NCBI GenBank assembly: GCA_938074045.1 | Contig: CALJGI010000028.1 | Location: 1 to 64,000, forward strand | Direction: 5' to 3' | Source of the DNA: an uncultured Halieaceae bacterium | GTDB lineage: Bacteria; Pseudomonadota; Gammaproteobacteria; Pseudomonadales; Halieaceae | Length of the DNA: 64,000 bases | Shown here: piece after piece, positions 50,890 through 60,046 of the stretch | Numbering within the stretch: position 1 is the first letter of the stretch | Layout: the number at the start of each line of letters is the position of its first letter | Translations under genes and position numbers: made by a program | Notes under the pieces: generated by a model | Told to the model about the DNA's origin: nothing | Database searches by the model: none | Seen by the model: only the letters and a program-made list of their open reading frames with translations

Positions 50890-53309
50890 TGGCAACCAGT
50901 TTTGAACAAAGCCCTGCCGGAGAACACTCCCAGCTGGAAGAAGTGGTGGAAAGCCGGGTGGAGTACCTGGTGTTCAACTACCGGGGCTGGTGGCTGCTAC
51001 TGATTCTGGCCGGTTCCCTGTTCTTGGGCTACCACGCGGCTCAGATGCGTCCGGAAACCGGCTTTCAAAAGATGATCCCCCAGGATCACGAATTCATAGA
51101 GAACTACAATAAGCACAGTCAATACGTGGCCAGCCCCAATGTGGTGCGCGTCATTGTGGAGGCCCGGGAAGGCACAATCTTTAGCGCCGACTACCTGGCC
51201 AAATTACAGACCATCAGCGACGAGGTCTTCTTCCTGACCGGCGTCGACCGGGCACTGTTGAGATCTCTGTGGACAAAAAACGTGCAGTGGCGAGCGGTGA
51301 CCGAGGCTGGATTCACCGGTGGCGTGGTGATCGGCGATGACTACGATGGTTCTGCACAAGGCCTGCAACGAGTGCGCGATAACGTACTCCGCTCTGGTGA
51401 GGTGGGGCAGTTGGTCGCCAATGACTTCGCTTCCAGCCTGGTCGTGGCGCCGCTGCTCGATTTCGACCCGGAAACGGGCGAGGCACTGGACTACGGGGTC
51501 ATGAATGACCACCTAGAGGCACTGCGCACGAAGTACAGTGACGCCGGTGTGAACATTCGCATTGTTGGCTTCGCCAAAGTCGTGGGCAATATGATCGACG
51601 GCATTGGCGTGGTGGGTCTCTTCTTTGCCCTCGCGGTCGTGTTTACCGTCATCCTGTTGTACCTGTATTCCCGCTGCTGGATGTCCACCTTCAATGCCAT
51701 CGCCTGTGCGCTGTTAGCGATAGTGTGGCAACTGGGGCTGTTGCGACTGCTAGGCTTTGGACTGGACCCCTTCTCCATCCTGGTCCCGTTTTTGATCTTT
51801 GCCATCGGCGTGAGTCACGCGGTGCAAAATGTCAATTACATGGCGATGGCTGCCGCTACCGGCCAAAAAGCGCTGCCCGCTGCACGCACCTCCTTCCGTG
51901 CGGTGTTTGAGCCGGGGTTGACCGCCCTGATCTCCGATGGCGTGGGCTTTTTTACCATTTACTTTATCCCGGTACAGATTATCCAGGAACTGGCCATTGC
52001 CGCCAGCGTGGGGATCGTAGGACTGGTGTTTTCCAAGTTGGTGTTACTGCCCATCCTCATGTCCTATACCGGTATCAACGGCAAGGGTATAGCCCGCGCC
52101 CGGCTTCGCCAGCACCAAAGCGGTGCCTTCGGTGATTTCCTGGTCAAGTTTACCAAACCCGGTTGGGCACGCGTGGCCATCGTCCTGGGCGTGCTGCTCA
52201 TGGCCTACTCTCTGGTTGCTCGCCAGGATCTCAAGATCGGCGACCTGGACAAGGGCGCGCCGGAGTTCCATCCGGACTCGACATATAACCTGGATATGGA
52301 CTATCTGGTGAGTCACTACGCCAGTTCCTCCGACACCATGATCGCCATGGTGGAGTCAGCTGATGACGGCTGTACCCACCATGACACCGTCAGCTCCATC
52401 GACCGTTTCCACCGGGCCATGGAACGGGTACCCGGCGTACAGGATGTGGCTTCCACCGCCTCTGGCTCAAAACACACGGCGGCCCTCTTAAACGAGGGCA
52501 ATATCCGTTGGAGTACTATTTACCGGGATCCCCGTGCCCTGGATGGCACAGTGCTGTACTTGCCCGAGGGCGTATACTTCAACCACGATCGCTGTAGTCT
52601 GTCTTTTGTTCACATCTCACTGGATGACCACAAGGCGGAGACCCTGATTAGGGTTGTGGGTGCGGCGCGGGCGGCCATAGATGAGTACGAAATTGAGGGT
52701 ATTAATTACCTGTTGGCGGCGGGTAATGCCGGCATCGAGGCGGCTACCAACGATGTGATTGCCGCCAAGCAGCTGTTTATGCTATTGCTGGTATACGCCG
52801 TAGTCACCGCCATGGTGTTCCTGACCTTTCGCAACGTGAAGGCTGTGATATGCATTATGGTGCCGTTGAGCATCACCTCAATGCTGTGTGAGGCGGTGAT
52901 GGCGAACCTGGGGATCGGTATCAAGGTGGCAACCCTGCCGGTGATTGCGCTGGGCGTGGGTATTGGCGTGGACTACGGTATTTACATCTACAGCCGACTG
53001 GAGCACTACCTGTTGCTGGGTTACAGTATTCGCGAGGCCTACCAGCGTACCATACGCACCGCCGGTCGGGCGGTGACCTTCACCGGGCTCACCCTGTCTG
53101 CCGGGGTAATGACCTGGATATTCTCACCACTCAAATTCCAGGGCGATATGGGAATCCTGCTGATCTTTATGTTCCTGTGGAACATGGTCGGAGCCTTGAC
53201 CCTGCTGCCAGCTTTGGCAGTATTCCTGTTCCGCGACAATGTTCAGCCTATCACTCTGCCTGATTTAACTGGTACTGATGCCTCCAACACAGCAACTACC
53301 GCAGATTAA
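50889..53309 (+). CDS. RND-superfamily (MMPL/HpnN-type) exporter
   Basis: 806 residues with 12 predicted membrane helices in two sets of six, each preceded by a long periplasmic loop (about 50-235 and 430-620). The helix-4 motif region reads LGVGIGVDYGIYIYSRLEHY (about 690-710) in the second half and IFAIGVSHAVQNVNY in the first, as in MMPL/sterol-sensing RND proteins. These move lipids and other hydrophobic molecules rather than drugs. Together with DUF1302, DUF1329 and YCF48 proteins it forms a conserved envelope transport set. Confidence 0.9.
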   Translation: MATSFEQSPAGEHSQLEEVVESRVEYLVFNYRGWWLLLILAGSLFLGYHAAQMRPETGFQKMIPQDHEFIENYNKHSQYVASPNVVRVIVEAREGTIFSADYLAKLQTISDEVFFLTGVDRALLRSLWTKNVQWRAVTEAGFTGGVVIGDDYDGSAQGLQRVRDNVLRSGEVGQLVANDFASSLVVAPLLDFDPETGEALDYGVMNDHLEALRTKYSDAGVNIRIVGFAKVVGNMIDGIGVVGLFFALAVVFTVILLYLYSRCWMSTFNAIACALLAIVWQLGLLRLLGFGLDPFSILVPFLIFAIGVSHAVQNVNYMAMAAATGQKALPAARTSFRAVFEPGLTALISDGVGFFTIYFIPVQIIQELAIAASVGIVGLVFSKLVLLPILMSYTGINGKGIARARLRQHQSGAFGDFLVKFTKPGWARVAIVLGVLLMAYSLVARQDLKIGDLDKGAPEFHPDSTYNLDMDYLVSHYASSSDTMIAMVESADDGCTHHDTVSSIDRFHRAMERVPGVQDVASTASGSKHTAALLNEGNIRWSTIYRDPRALDGTVLYLPEGVYFNHDRCSLSFVHISLDDHKAETLIRVVGAARAAIDEYEIEGINYLLAAGNAGIEAATNDVIAAKQLFMLLLVYAVVTAMVFLTFRNVKAVICIMVPLSITSMLCEAVMANLGIGIKVATLPVIALGVGIGVDYGIYIYSRLEHYLLLGYSIREAYQRTIRTAGRAVTFTGLTLSAGVMTWIFSPLKFQGDMGILLIFMFLWNMVGALTLLPALAVFLFRDNVQPITLPDLTGTDASNTATTAD

Positions 53310-53344
53310 TCCAAGGGAAATGGCTGACATACAGGAGTTCGCCA

Positions 53345-53977
53345 ATGCTACATAATGCTAGCTCAGCCAAGGTAAAAGTTGCCCAGCGCAATGACAAAAC
53401 TGAGAGGGTCAAGAAAATGTCCCGCAAAACTAACGGAAGAGTACATCTCACCAAGGAAGACTGGCTACACGCCGCTTTGGAGGAGTTGAACAGCAGCGGT
53501 ATCGACGCGGTGAAAGTGTTGCCATTGGCGAAAAAGCTTGGCGTAACCCGCGGCAGTTTTTACTGGCACTTCAAGGACCGCGAGGAATTGCTGCGGGCAA
53601 TGCTGGCGTACTGGGAGGAGGTTCTTACCGATTCCGTAATCGGGCAAGCCATGACCTCAACTGACACACCCCAGCAACAGCTTGAAAACGTCCTATCCAA
53701 TGTACTCCTCAATCGACAAAATCGCTACGACACGGCGATTGCAGCCTGGACTATGTCCAACCGCTCCGCAGCCAAACACTACGCCAAGGTCATACGAAAA
53801 CGGTTGCGCTTTATAGCATCCTTAATGTTAGAAGCAGGCCAGCCGCAAGAGGTGGCTGATTTCAGGGCGCGGATGTTGCTCGGCTTTGTGGTGTCCTACA
53901 AAGTGCACACATCGAGGCCTACGCGGGAGAAATGTTTGGAGGATGTGCGGCTTTGCAGCCAACTCGCGTTTGGGTAA
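53345..53977 (+). CDS. TetR-family transcriptional regulator
   Basis: 210 residues as listed; an internal ATG at 53417 (MSRKTNGRVHLTKEDW) with GAGAGGGTC upstream is the more likely start, giving 186 residues. The N-terminal HTH is WLHAALEELNSSGIDAVKVLPLAKKLGVTRGSFYWHFKDREELLRAML, the classic TetR pattern with GSFYWHFK. The C-terminal helices are the ligand-binding part. Placed directly after the RND gene, it probably represses the DUF1302-RND module in response to its cargo. Confidence 0.88.
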   Translation: MLHNASSAKVKVAQRNDKTERVKKMSRKTNGRVHLTKEDWLHAALEELNSSGIDAVKVLPLAKKLGVTRGSFYWHFKDREELLRAMLAYWEEVLTDSVIGQAMTSTDTPQQQLENVLSNVLLNRQNRYDTAIAAWTMSNRSAAKHYAKVIRKRLRFIASLMLEAGQPQEVADFRARMLLGFVVSYKVHTSRPTREKCLEDVRLCSQLAFG

Positions 53978-54081
53978 TTTGATCGAGCATCACTGGCGCC
54001 GAAAACAACGACCAGGGGCACTGACAGAAAAATTTCTTATTTCCAAAATCTGGATGTATTAATCACACGAGGTAAACAAGC

Positions 54082-54897
54082 ATGGCAGAATTAACTGGAC
54101 TCGCGGGAAAAACCGCCATTGTGACAGGCGGCGCGGACAGCATCGGGGCCGCGGTAAGCCGCGCCTTACATAGTGCGGGTGTAAATACCGTGATTGCCGC
54201 ACGTAGCGCCGACAAGGGTGAGGCACTGGCGACTGAACTCGGTGAGGGAGCGATGTATCATCGCACCGATATAGGGCAAGACGACGACCTGGACAACCTG
54301 GTAGCCGCTACAGTGGAAGCCTTTGGCGGAATTGACTTCGTTGTTACCGTCGCCTGTGTTTACGACGACGCCGGCGCACAGACTTCCCGCGAACAGTGGC
54401 ATAATACCTTTAATGTCAATGTGACTGGCGGCGCGCTGCTGGTACAAAAAGCCTTGCCTTGGTTGCAACAAAGTTCAGGGGCCGCCGTGGTCAACTTTGG
54501 TAGCATAAGTGCCCGGGTCGCCCAGGCAGATCGCTGGAGTTACCCCGTGTCAAAGGCCGCGATCCACCAGCTGAGCCGTAACCAGGCACTGGACCTGGCG
54601 CGGTTCAAAATCCGTGTCAATACCGTGTCGGCGGGCATCACCTGGAGTGTACCGGTGGCCGGGCTGATGCAGGGCAATAGAGCGCTGGCAGACGAGGTGG
54701 TCAGCCAATACCAACCGCTGGGTCGGCTGGCAGAAGCCGAAGAAGTTGCCGATGCGGTTATTTTCCTGTGCTCTGATAACGCGTCCTTTATCACCGGCAT
54801 TGATCTGCCGGTGGATGGCGGCTATTCCGCTCTGGGGCCGGAAGCGTCTGTATCCTGTATGCAGGTAATGGGTATGGCGGCTGAAGCCGCAAAATAG
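54082..54897 (+). CDS. Short-chain dehydrogenase/reductase
   Basis: 271 residues, classical SDR. Cofactor motif TGGADSIGAAV (about 13-23), VNFGSISARV with the catalytic Ser, and the Tyr-x-x-x-Lys pair in SYPVSKAAIHQ. NAD(P)-dependent oxidation or reduction of a secondary alcohol/ketone. Close SDRs act on hydroxysteroids, diols and 3-oxoacyl chains. It stands 24 bases upstream of the sulfatase gene, so oxidation of the alcohol released after desulfation is an attractive inference. Confidence 0.87.
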   Translation: MAELTGLAGKTAIVTGGADSIGAAVSRALHSAGVNTVIAARSADKGEALATELGEGAMYHRTDIGQDDDLDNLVAATVEAFGGIDFVVTVACVYDDAGAQTSREQWHNTFNVNVTGGALLVQKALPWLQQSSGAAVVNFGSISARVAQADRWSYPVSKAAIHQLSRNQALDLARFKIRVNTVSAGITWSVPVAGLMQGNRALADEVVSQYQPLGRLAEAEEVADAVIFLCSDNASFITGIDLPVDGGYSALGPEASVSCMQVMGMAAEAAK

Positions 54898-54920
54898 TTT
54901 TTTTTTGGAGAATTCAGGTC

Positions 54921-56534
54921 ATGCCAACAGCTAACCCGCCCAGCCGTCTTCACGCAGCCCTACTACTTGTTGGGATGTCGTTTTGCGCTGTTATTGCAGT
55001 GGCCAATCCGCAATTCGACGCGCCCTATTACGGCCACCTGCAAAAAAACCAGAAGACGTGGATTACCGAAGACAAGGACATTTCAAAACGACTGGCGCAA
55101 TTGGAAGAGAGGCACGGTAAGAAACCAAATATTATCTATATTCTGGGAGACGATATTGGCTGGGGCGAGGTCGGTTGGCAGGCGGGGGGCAAGGTCCTCG
55201 GCCAGCCAACGCCCAATCTGGACCGGATGGCCCACGAGGGTATGCGGTTCTGGTCGGCCTATGCCGAGCCGTCATGTACAGCGTCGCGGATAGCGCTCAA
55301 TACCGGTCGTCACCCGGTCCGCACCGGCGTCACCAGTGTATTGTGGCCCGGCACCACCCCTGGCCTACCAGCAAGTGAGGTGACCATTGCAAGCCTTTTG
55401 AAAAATGCCGGTTACCACACCGCGATGTGGGGCAAGTGGCATATGGGTGAAATGAAAGAACAGGCACCGGAAAACCATGGCTATGATTACGCCTACTACG
55501 GTCTTTATAACGGCGCGCCCTTCCTGTGGGTCGATGCACTTCAAAACTACAAGGGAGACGTCGTTCGCGGCACATCCTATGCCTATGATTTCCCCGGAGA
55601 GGAGCAGTACACAGAGGAATTTGGTGAACATTTCCGCTTGCGTGGCCTGCTGCGTGGCGAAGCGGGTAAGGGCCGCCGTGAAACCTCGCCAATCAACGGC
55701 AAGTCGATGGACGAGTTTGAAGCGGAATCGATAGACGAAATTATCAGTTGGACCAAAGCAAAAGCGGAATCGGACAACCCATTTTTCGTGTACTGGGCAA
55801 CCTACGCGCACCAGGTTGCAGGATCACCCATGGAAAGTCGATTTGACAAGGGAGTTGATTATGTCAATAACAATGCGGTTCAGCTTACCCAACACGACAA
55901 ACACATCGGAAAACTGCTGGAGCACCTGGAAGAGACAGGGATCGCGGACAATACCCTGGTAGTGTGGTACAGCGACAACGGTCCGATGTACGGATTTTAT
56001 CCCAACACCAATTACAGCTGGTTGCGCGGTGGCAAGTTTGATGTTTATGAAGGTGGTGTGCGCGTACCCGCCAGCGCCTGGTGGCCCGGTGTGATAGAAC
56101 CAGGCCAGGATCCTCTCGATATACTTCACATTACCGATCTTTATACAACCGCAGCGCGCATAGCCGGCGTGATGGGAGATATCCCCGACGACCGGATAAT
56201 AGACGGACTGGATCAAACGGCGCTGTTGCTCAACGGTGAGGATTCGGGTCGACGTCACTACATGTTCCACTACGCAGGCCAGAAATTAGGCGCCCTTCGG
56301 ATTAATGACAAAATGAAAGCGGTGTTCCACGACATTTCCGGTGGCGGTATACCGAAGATGGACTTATTTAACGTGCGACGGGATCCAGGGGAAAAATTTG
56401 GCCAGATTTACCCACATCTTTGGCTCGTTGCTCCGATGCAGGAAATGATAGGTAGCCATATGGGTCTGACAAAAAAATTCCCCCACCGGGTAAACCAGTG
56501 GCAGCAACGCAGTGAGGTGGACAGCGATTATTGA
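54921..56534 (+). CDS. Exported type I sulfatase (arylsulfatase family)
   Basis: 537 residues. A signal peptide (about 1-28, ending VAVA) directs it out of the cytoplasm. The active-site motif is Cys 119-Thr-Ala-Ser-Arg 123 followed by IALNTGRHP, so Cys 119 must be converted to formylglycine. Metal ligands include Asp 77 and Asp 78 (GDDIGWGE) and YSDNGPMYG later in the chain. It would remove sulfate from an aryl or alkyl sulfate ester. The formylglycine-generating enzyme is not in the window. A broken sulfotransferase occurs elsewhere (37560-38458). Confidence 0.88.
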   Translation: MPTANPPSRLHAALLLVGMSFCAVIAVANPQFDAPYYGHLQKNQKTWITEDKDISKRLAQLEERHGKKPNIIYILGDDIGWGEVGWQAGGKVLGQPTPNLDRMAHEGMRFWSAYAEPSCTASRIALNTGRHPVRTGVTSVLWPGTTPGLPASEVTIASLLKNAGYHTAMWGKWHMGEMKEQAPENHGYDYAYYGLYNGAPFLWVDALQNYKGDVVRGTSYAYDFPGEEQYTEEFGEHFRLRGLLRGEAGKGRRETSPINGKSMDEFEAESIDEIISWTKAKAESDNPFFVYWATYAHQVAGSPMESRFDKGVDYVNNNAVQLTQHDKHIGKLLEHLEETGIADNTLVVWYSDNGPMYGFYPNTNYSWLRGGKFDVYEGGVRVPASAWWPGVIEPGQDPLDILHITDLYTTAARIAGVMGDIPDDRIIDGLDQTALLLNGEDSGRRHYMFHYAGQKLGALRINDKMKAVFHDISGGGIPKMDLFNVRRDPGEKFGQIYPHLWLVAPMQEMIGSHMGLTKKFPHRVNQWQQRSEVDSDY

Positions 56535-56598
56535 TTAGCAACCTGTTGAATAATGGGTATATGCTATCGATCATACAAAGCACACCGATGGGTGAGGC

Positions 56599-56763
56599 AT
56601 GAACCTTGAGGATTTTCGATTATTTGTAATGGTTGTCGATAACGGCAGCTTTACCAAGGCTGCCGAGCAGGAGGACCTGCCCACCTCAACCTTGAGCCGC
56701 CGCCTGCATGATAGTACATCTCGCGTTCCGCTCGCTGGATTAAATTTTAGGTTTAAAATATAA
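56599..56763 (+). pseudogene. Truncated LysR regulator, DNA-binding part only
   Basis: 54 codons reading MNLEDFRLFVMVVDNGSFTK, AAEQEDLPTSTLSRRLHD, then an unrelated tail of about 16 residues and a stop. This is the winged-helix N-terminus of a LysR-type regulator broken exactly where helix 3 ends; the effector domain and the rest of the linker are absent. It lies between the sulfatase and the RidA-like gene. The junction (near 56713) probably marks the end of a deletion or insertion that also brought the following operon. Confidence 0.75.
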
Positions 56764-56806
56764 TCCAGCTCACTGCAGCGCAATCACTCAGACAGCGGAA
56801 CCTGAT

Positions 56807-57202
56807 ATGCACACTACTTCGCTTCCTGAGGACTGGCCTCGCCCAAGCGGATATTCAAACGGTGTTCTGGCCAAACCTGGAGACACCATTTATATCGGTG
56901 GGCAGATCGGCTGGAATGAACAAGGGCAGTTTGACAGTGATGACTTTGTTGAGCAGATTCGGCAGTCCTTGCGCAATGTGATAGCGCTGCTGGCTATGGC
57001 AAAGGCTGGGTCGGAACATATGGTCCGCATGATTTGGTATATAACCAACAAAACGGCCTACAGGAATAATCTGCGCGAAATAGGCGCTGCCTACCGGGAA
57101 ATAATGGGCAAGAATTTTCCCGCTATGAGCGTGGTGCAGGTGGTTGCCCTGGTAGAAGACCGGGCGAAAGTTGAAATAGAGGTAACAGCGGTACGCCCGT
57201 GA
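56807..57202 (+). CDS. RidA-family protein lacking the catalytic Arg
   Basis: 131 residues, Rid-like trimeric fold: GVLAKPGDTIYIGGQIGWNEQG at the start and MSVVQVVALVEDRAKVEIEV at the end. Enamine-deaminase RidA members have an Arg in the motif before the last strand; here that place reads PAMSVVQV, so ordinary imine deamination is unlikely. Related non-deaminating Rid proteins hydrolyse or isomerise catabolic intermediates. Its stop overlaps the GTG start of the acyl-CoA ligase (GTGA), making it the first gene of the eight-gene operon to 63831. Confidence 0.82.
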   Translation: MHTTSLPEDWPRPSGYSNGVLAKPGDTIYIGGQIGWNEQGQFDSDDFVEQIRQSLRNVIALLAMAKAGSEHMVRMIWYITNKTAYRNNLREIGAAYREIMGKNFPAMSVVQVVALVEDRAKVEIEVTAVRP

Positions 57203-58833
57203 ACAGTGTCTACCAGCAATTTCTGCAGACCACTGGTCTCGCCGCCAACAAGCCCTTTTTACATATTCCTGTCAGCGCCGCCAGTCACTATGCCCAGTCC
57301 GATCTGGATTTTACCTATCGCGAAGCGTTGGATCGCATCGAACAACTCGCCGCCGACTATCGTGCCCAGGGCTACGGCGCACCCGCCAGGGTTGCCCTCG
57401 CCCTGGAGAACCGCCCAGATTTTTTCTTTCACTGGTTGGCACTCAACAGCATCGGCTGCAGCGTGGTTCCCGTCAGCGCGGACATGCAAAGCGCGGAGAT
57501 CGCCTACTTTCTGACACACAGCGCAGCCTGCCTGATCGTAGCAATACCCGAAGCCACCCAGGCGATGAAAGAGGCCTGCCAAACCGTGGTCAACGCCCCC
57601 TCGCTGGTCAGTACGGAAGCATTCAGTGAATTACCCCGCTGTTCAATATTACAAGTAGATATCGAACCCTGCCTCGACGCAGAATGCGCCCTGCTTTACA
57701 CCTCTGGCAGCACCGGCCAGCCCAAGGGATGCATACTCAGCAATGAGTATTTCCTCTTCTTTGGTGCGTGGTATCAAGAGCTCGGCGGCCTGGCGAGTAT
57801 TCGCTGGGGAGAGGAGCGTCTGTTGACACCACTCCCCCTGGGCCATATGAATGCGATGGCGGTGTCCACCGTTGGCATGATCACCAATGCGGGCTGCATC
57901 ATTCAGCTGGACCGATTTCACCCGACCAGTTGGTGGCGTAGCGTGCGTGAATCACGCGCAACGATGCTGCACTATCTCGGCGTCTTGCCCGCCATTCTGC
58001 TGCAACTACCCCCGGCGGATGACGATTTCAGCGAGCAGATTCGATTCGGCTTTGGTGCCGGTGTAAATCCACTGCATCACGCGGCCTTCGAGTCTCGTTT
58101 CGGTTTTCCGCTGATTGAATCCTGGGCTATGACGGAGTGTGGCGCAGGGGGGTGCATTACAGCCAGCAACGAACCCAGACACGTCGGCAGCTGCTGCTTC
58201 GGCAAACCGGGACCCGGCGTCGAAGTGCAATTGGTTGATGAAAACAAGCAACCCGTGACATCCGGCGAACCAGGAGAATTGCTCGTGCGCGCCATCGGCC
58301 CCAACCCCAAACGCGGCTTTTTCTCCGGCTATCTCAACAACCCCGAGGCAACGGAAGAAGCCTGGGCCGACGGTTGGCTGAATACCGGCGACGTGGTCCG
58401 ACAGGGCAAAGATGGCAGCCTGCACTTTGTCGACCGACGCAAGAATGTGATCAGACGTTCTGGCGAGAACATCTCCGCCCTGGAAGTTGAGGCCGTATTA
58501 AGCCTGCAACCGTACATCGCCGAGGTACTGGTCACCGCTGTCCCAGACGACATCCGTGGCGACGAGGTTGCCGCCTGCGTGGTGGTGGTCGATGGGTATG
58601 ACCATAGCGAGGCATTGGCCGCAGAGATCGTTGAGGGCTGCCTGGGGGATCTCGCCTATTTCAAGGCACCCGGCTATGTCATATTCTGCGAGAAGCTACC
58701 GAAGACGGCGTCCAACAAGCCCCGGCGTGCTGACGTCAAGCAACTGGCCCGGGACGCTGTCACCCAGGATGGTGCATGGGATACTCGACACCTAAAGCGC
58801 CGCCGCCCCACAGGACAGGACTCACATGCCTGA
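57199..58833 (+). CDS. Acyl-CoA synthetase (AMP-binding family)
   Basis: 544 residues from a GTG start. The P-loop LLYTSGSTGQPKGC is at about 166-179, the adenylation motif SWAMTECGAGG near 312, and GFFSGYLNNPEATEEAWADG, NTGDVVRQG and DRRKNVIRRSGENI follow. The C-terminal Lys (in LPKTASNKPRR) is present. It activates a carboxylic acid as its CoA thioester. It is the entry step of the operon: CoA activation, then the Ltp2-like lyase/DUF35 pair, dehydrogenase and dioxygenase. Substrate probably an aromatic or cyclic acid. Confidence 0.87.
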   Translation: MNSVYQQFLQTTGLAANKPFLHIPVSAASHYAQSDLDFTYREALDRIEQLAADYRAQGYGAPARVALALENRPDFFFHWLALNSIGCSVVPVSADMQSAEIAYFLTHSAACLIVAIPEATQAMKEACQTVVNAPSLVSTEAFSELPRCSILQVDIEPCLDAECALLYTSGSTGQPKGCILSNEYFLFFGAWYQELGGLASIRWGEERLLTPLPLGHMNAMAVSTVGMITNAGCIIQLDRFHPTSWWRSVRESRATMLHYLGVLPAILLQLPPADDDFSEQIRFGFGAGVNPLHHAAFESRFGFPLIESWAMTECGAGGCITASNEPRHVGSCCFGKPGPGVEVQLVDENKQPVTSGEPGELLVRAIGPNPKRGFFSGYLNNPEATEEAWADGWLNTGDVVRQGKDGSLHFVDRRKNVIRRSGENISALEVEAVLSLQPYIAEVLVTAVPDDIRGDEVAACVVVVDGYDHSEALAAEIVEGCLGDLAYFKAPGYVIFCEKLPKTASNKPRRADVKQLARDAVTQDGAWDTRHLKRRRPTGQDSHA

Positions 58834-60046
58834 GACCAACATCAGGGAGTTTCCCAGACAGCCCGATAACTGGGACGGCGTAGCGCTCACCGCGCCCATC
58901 AGTTTTGGCTACGCGAAACAAAGCCCGCATGGCGCGGCGTGGTTTATAGGCTCTACGCTGCGAGAAATGCTGGTCGCCGCCGGCATTCAAAAACGCGAGG
59001 TAGACGGTTTTGCCGTTTCCAGCTTTTCATTGGGTGCAGACAGCGCCATCAATCTGACCCAGCACTTTGACCTCGCACCGCGCTGGATAGAAAACATTCC
59101 CTATGGCGGCGCATCGGGTGTCATCGCCCTGCGCCGCGCTGCCCGGGCAATCCAGTGCGGGGACGCCGATATTATCGCCTGTGTGGGTGGCGACACAGCC
59201 TTCCACCGGGCCTTTGAGTTTACCGCCGCGGAATTCAGCAATTTCACCATCGATGCCTCATTCCCCTACGGTGGTGGTGGCCCGAATGCGGCTTTCGCAC
59301 TGATAACCCAACACTACATGGAGACCTACGGCGCCACCCGCGAGGACTTCGCTCGCATTGCGCTGGCACAACGCTACAACGCCAATCACTACAGTCCCGC
59401 ACTGCTGGGACACAAAACGCTTTCGCTGAAACAATATCTGGAGGCGCGCCCCATAGCGGGACCGCTGCATCTGTTTGACTGCGTCATGCCCTGTGCAGGT
59501 GGCGAGGGCATGCTGGTCATGAGTACAGACCGCGCCAAAAGTCTGGGTGTTCCCTACTGCACCATTGTGGCCACCGGTGAGTTGCACAACAGTCATCAAG
59601 AGGACGACATCCAGTTACGGGGTGGCTGGACCGAATTCGCCGCTGCCATGTACCAGGCAGCCGGATGCGGCCCCGCGGATATAGACATCCTGCAAACCTA
59701 TGATGACTACCCGGTTATCAGCATGCTACAGCTGGAGGATCTCGGGTTTTGCGCCAAGGGGGAGGCCCCAGCGTTTGTAGCGACCACCGATCTTCGATTT
59801 GACCGCAGCGGCCCGGAACCCAACAAATTGGCGCACAACACATCCGGTGGCCAGTTATCAGTCGGTCAGGCTGGCTCAGCAGCGGGCTACCTCGGGCTGA
59901 CCGAGAGTATCCGCCAGCTGACGGATCGCGCCGGTGATAACCAGGTTAAAAACTGCAACACAGCCCTGGTCAGCGGCTATGGCATGGTCAATTATGATCG
60001 TGGTCTGTGCAGTGCCGCGGCTATTCTGACCAGGGGAGACACATGA
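58826..60046 (+). CDS. Thiolase-superfamily protein without catalytic Cys, Ltp2-like aldolase
   Basis: 406 residues of the thiolase/SCP-x fold. Where a thiolase has its nucleophile in CASG, this protein has YGGASGVIALRRA (residues about 92-104), so Claisen thiolysis is impossible. The GGASGV sequence is that of Ltp2-type enzymes, which perform retro-aldol cleavage of steroid side chains in complex with a DUF35 protein; the following gene encodes such a DUF35 partner. The C-terminal region keeps HNTSGGQLSVGQAGSAAGYLG (cofactor end). It overlaps the ligase gene by 8 bases. Confidence 0.85.
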   Translation: MPETNIREFPRQPDNWDGVALTAPISFGYAKQSPHGAAWFIGSTLREMLVAAGIQKREVDGFAVSSFSLGADSAINLTQHFDLAPRWIENIPYGGASGVIALRRAARAIQCGDADIIACVGGDTAFHRAFEFTAAEFSNFTIDASFPYGGGGPNAAFALITQHYMETYGATREDFARIALAQRYNANHYSPALLGHKTLSLKQYLEARPIAGPLHLFDCVMPCAGGEGMLVMSTDRAKSLGVPYCTIVATGELHNSHQEDDIQLRGGWTEFAAAMYQAAGCGPADIDILQTYDDYPVISMLQLEDLGFCAKGEAPAFVATTDLRFDRSGPEPNKLAHNTSGGQLSVGQAGSAAGYLGLTESIRQLTDRAGDNQVKNCNTALVSGYGMVNYDRGLCSAAAILTRGDT

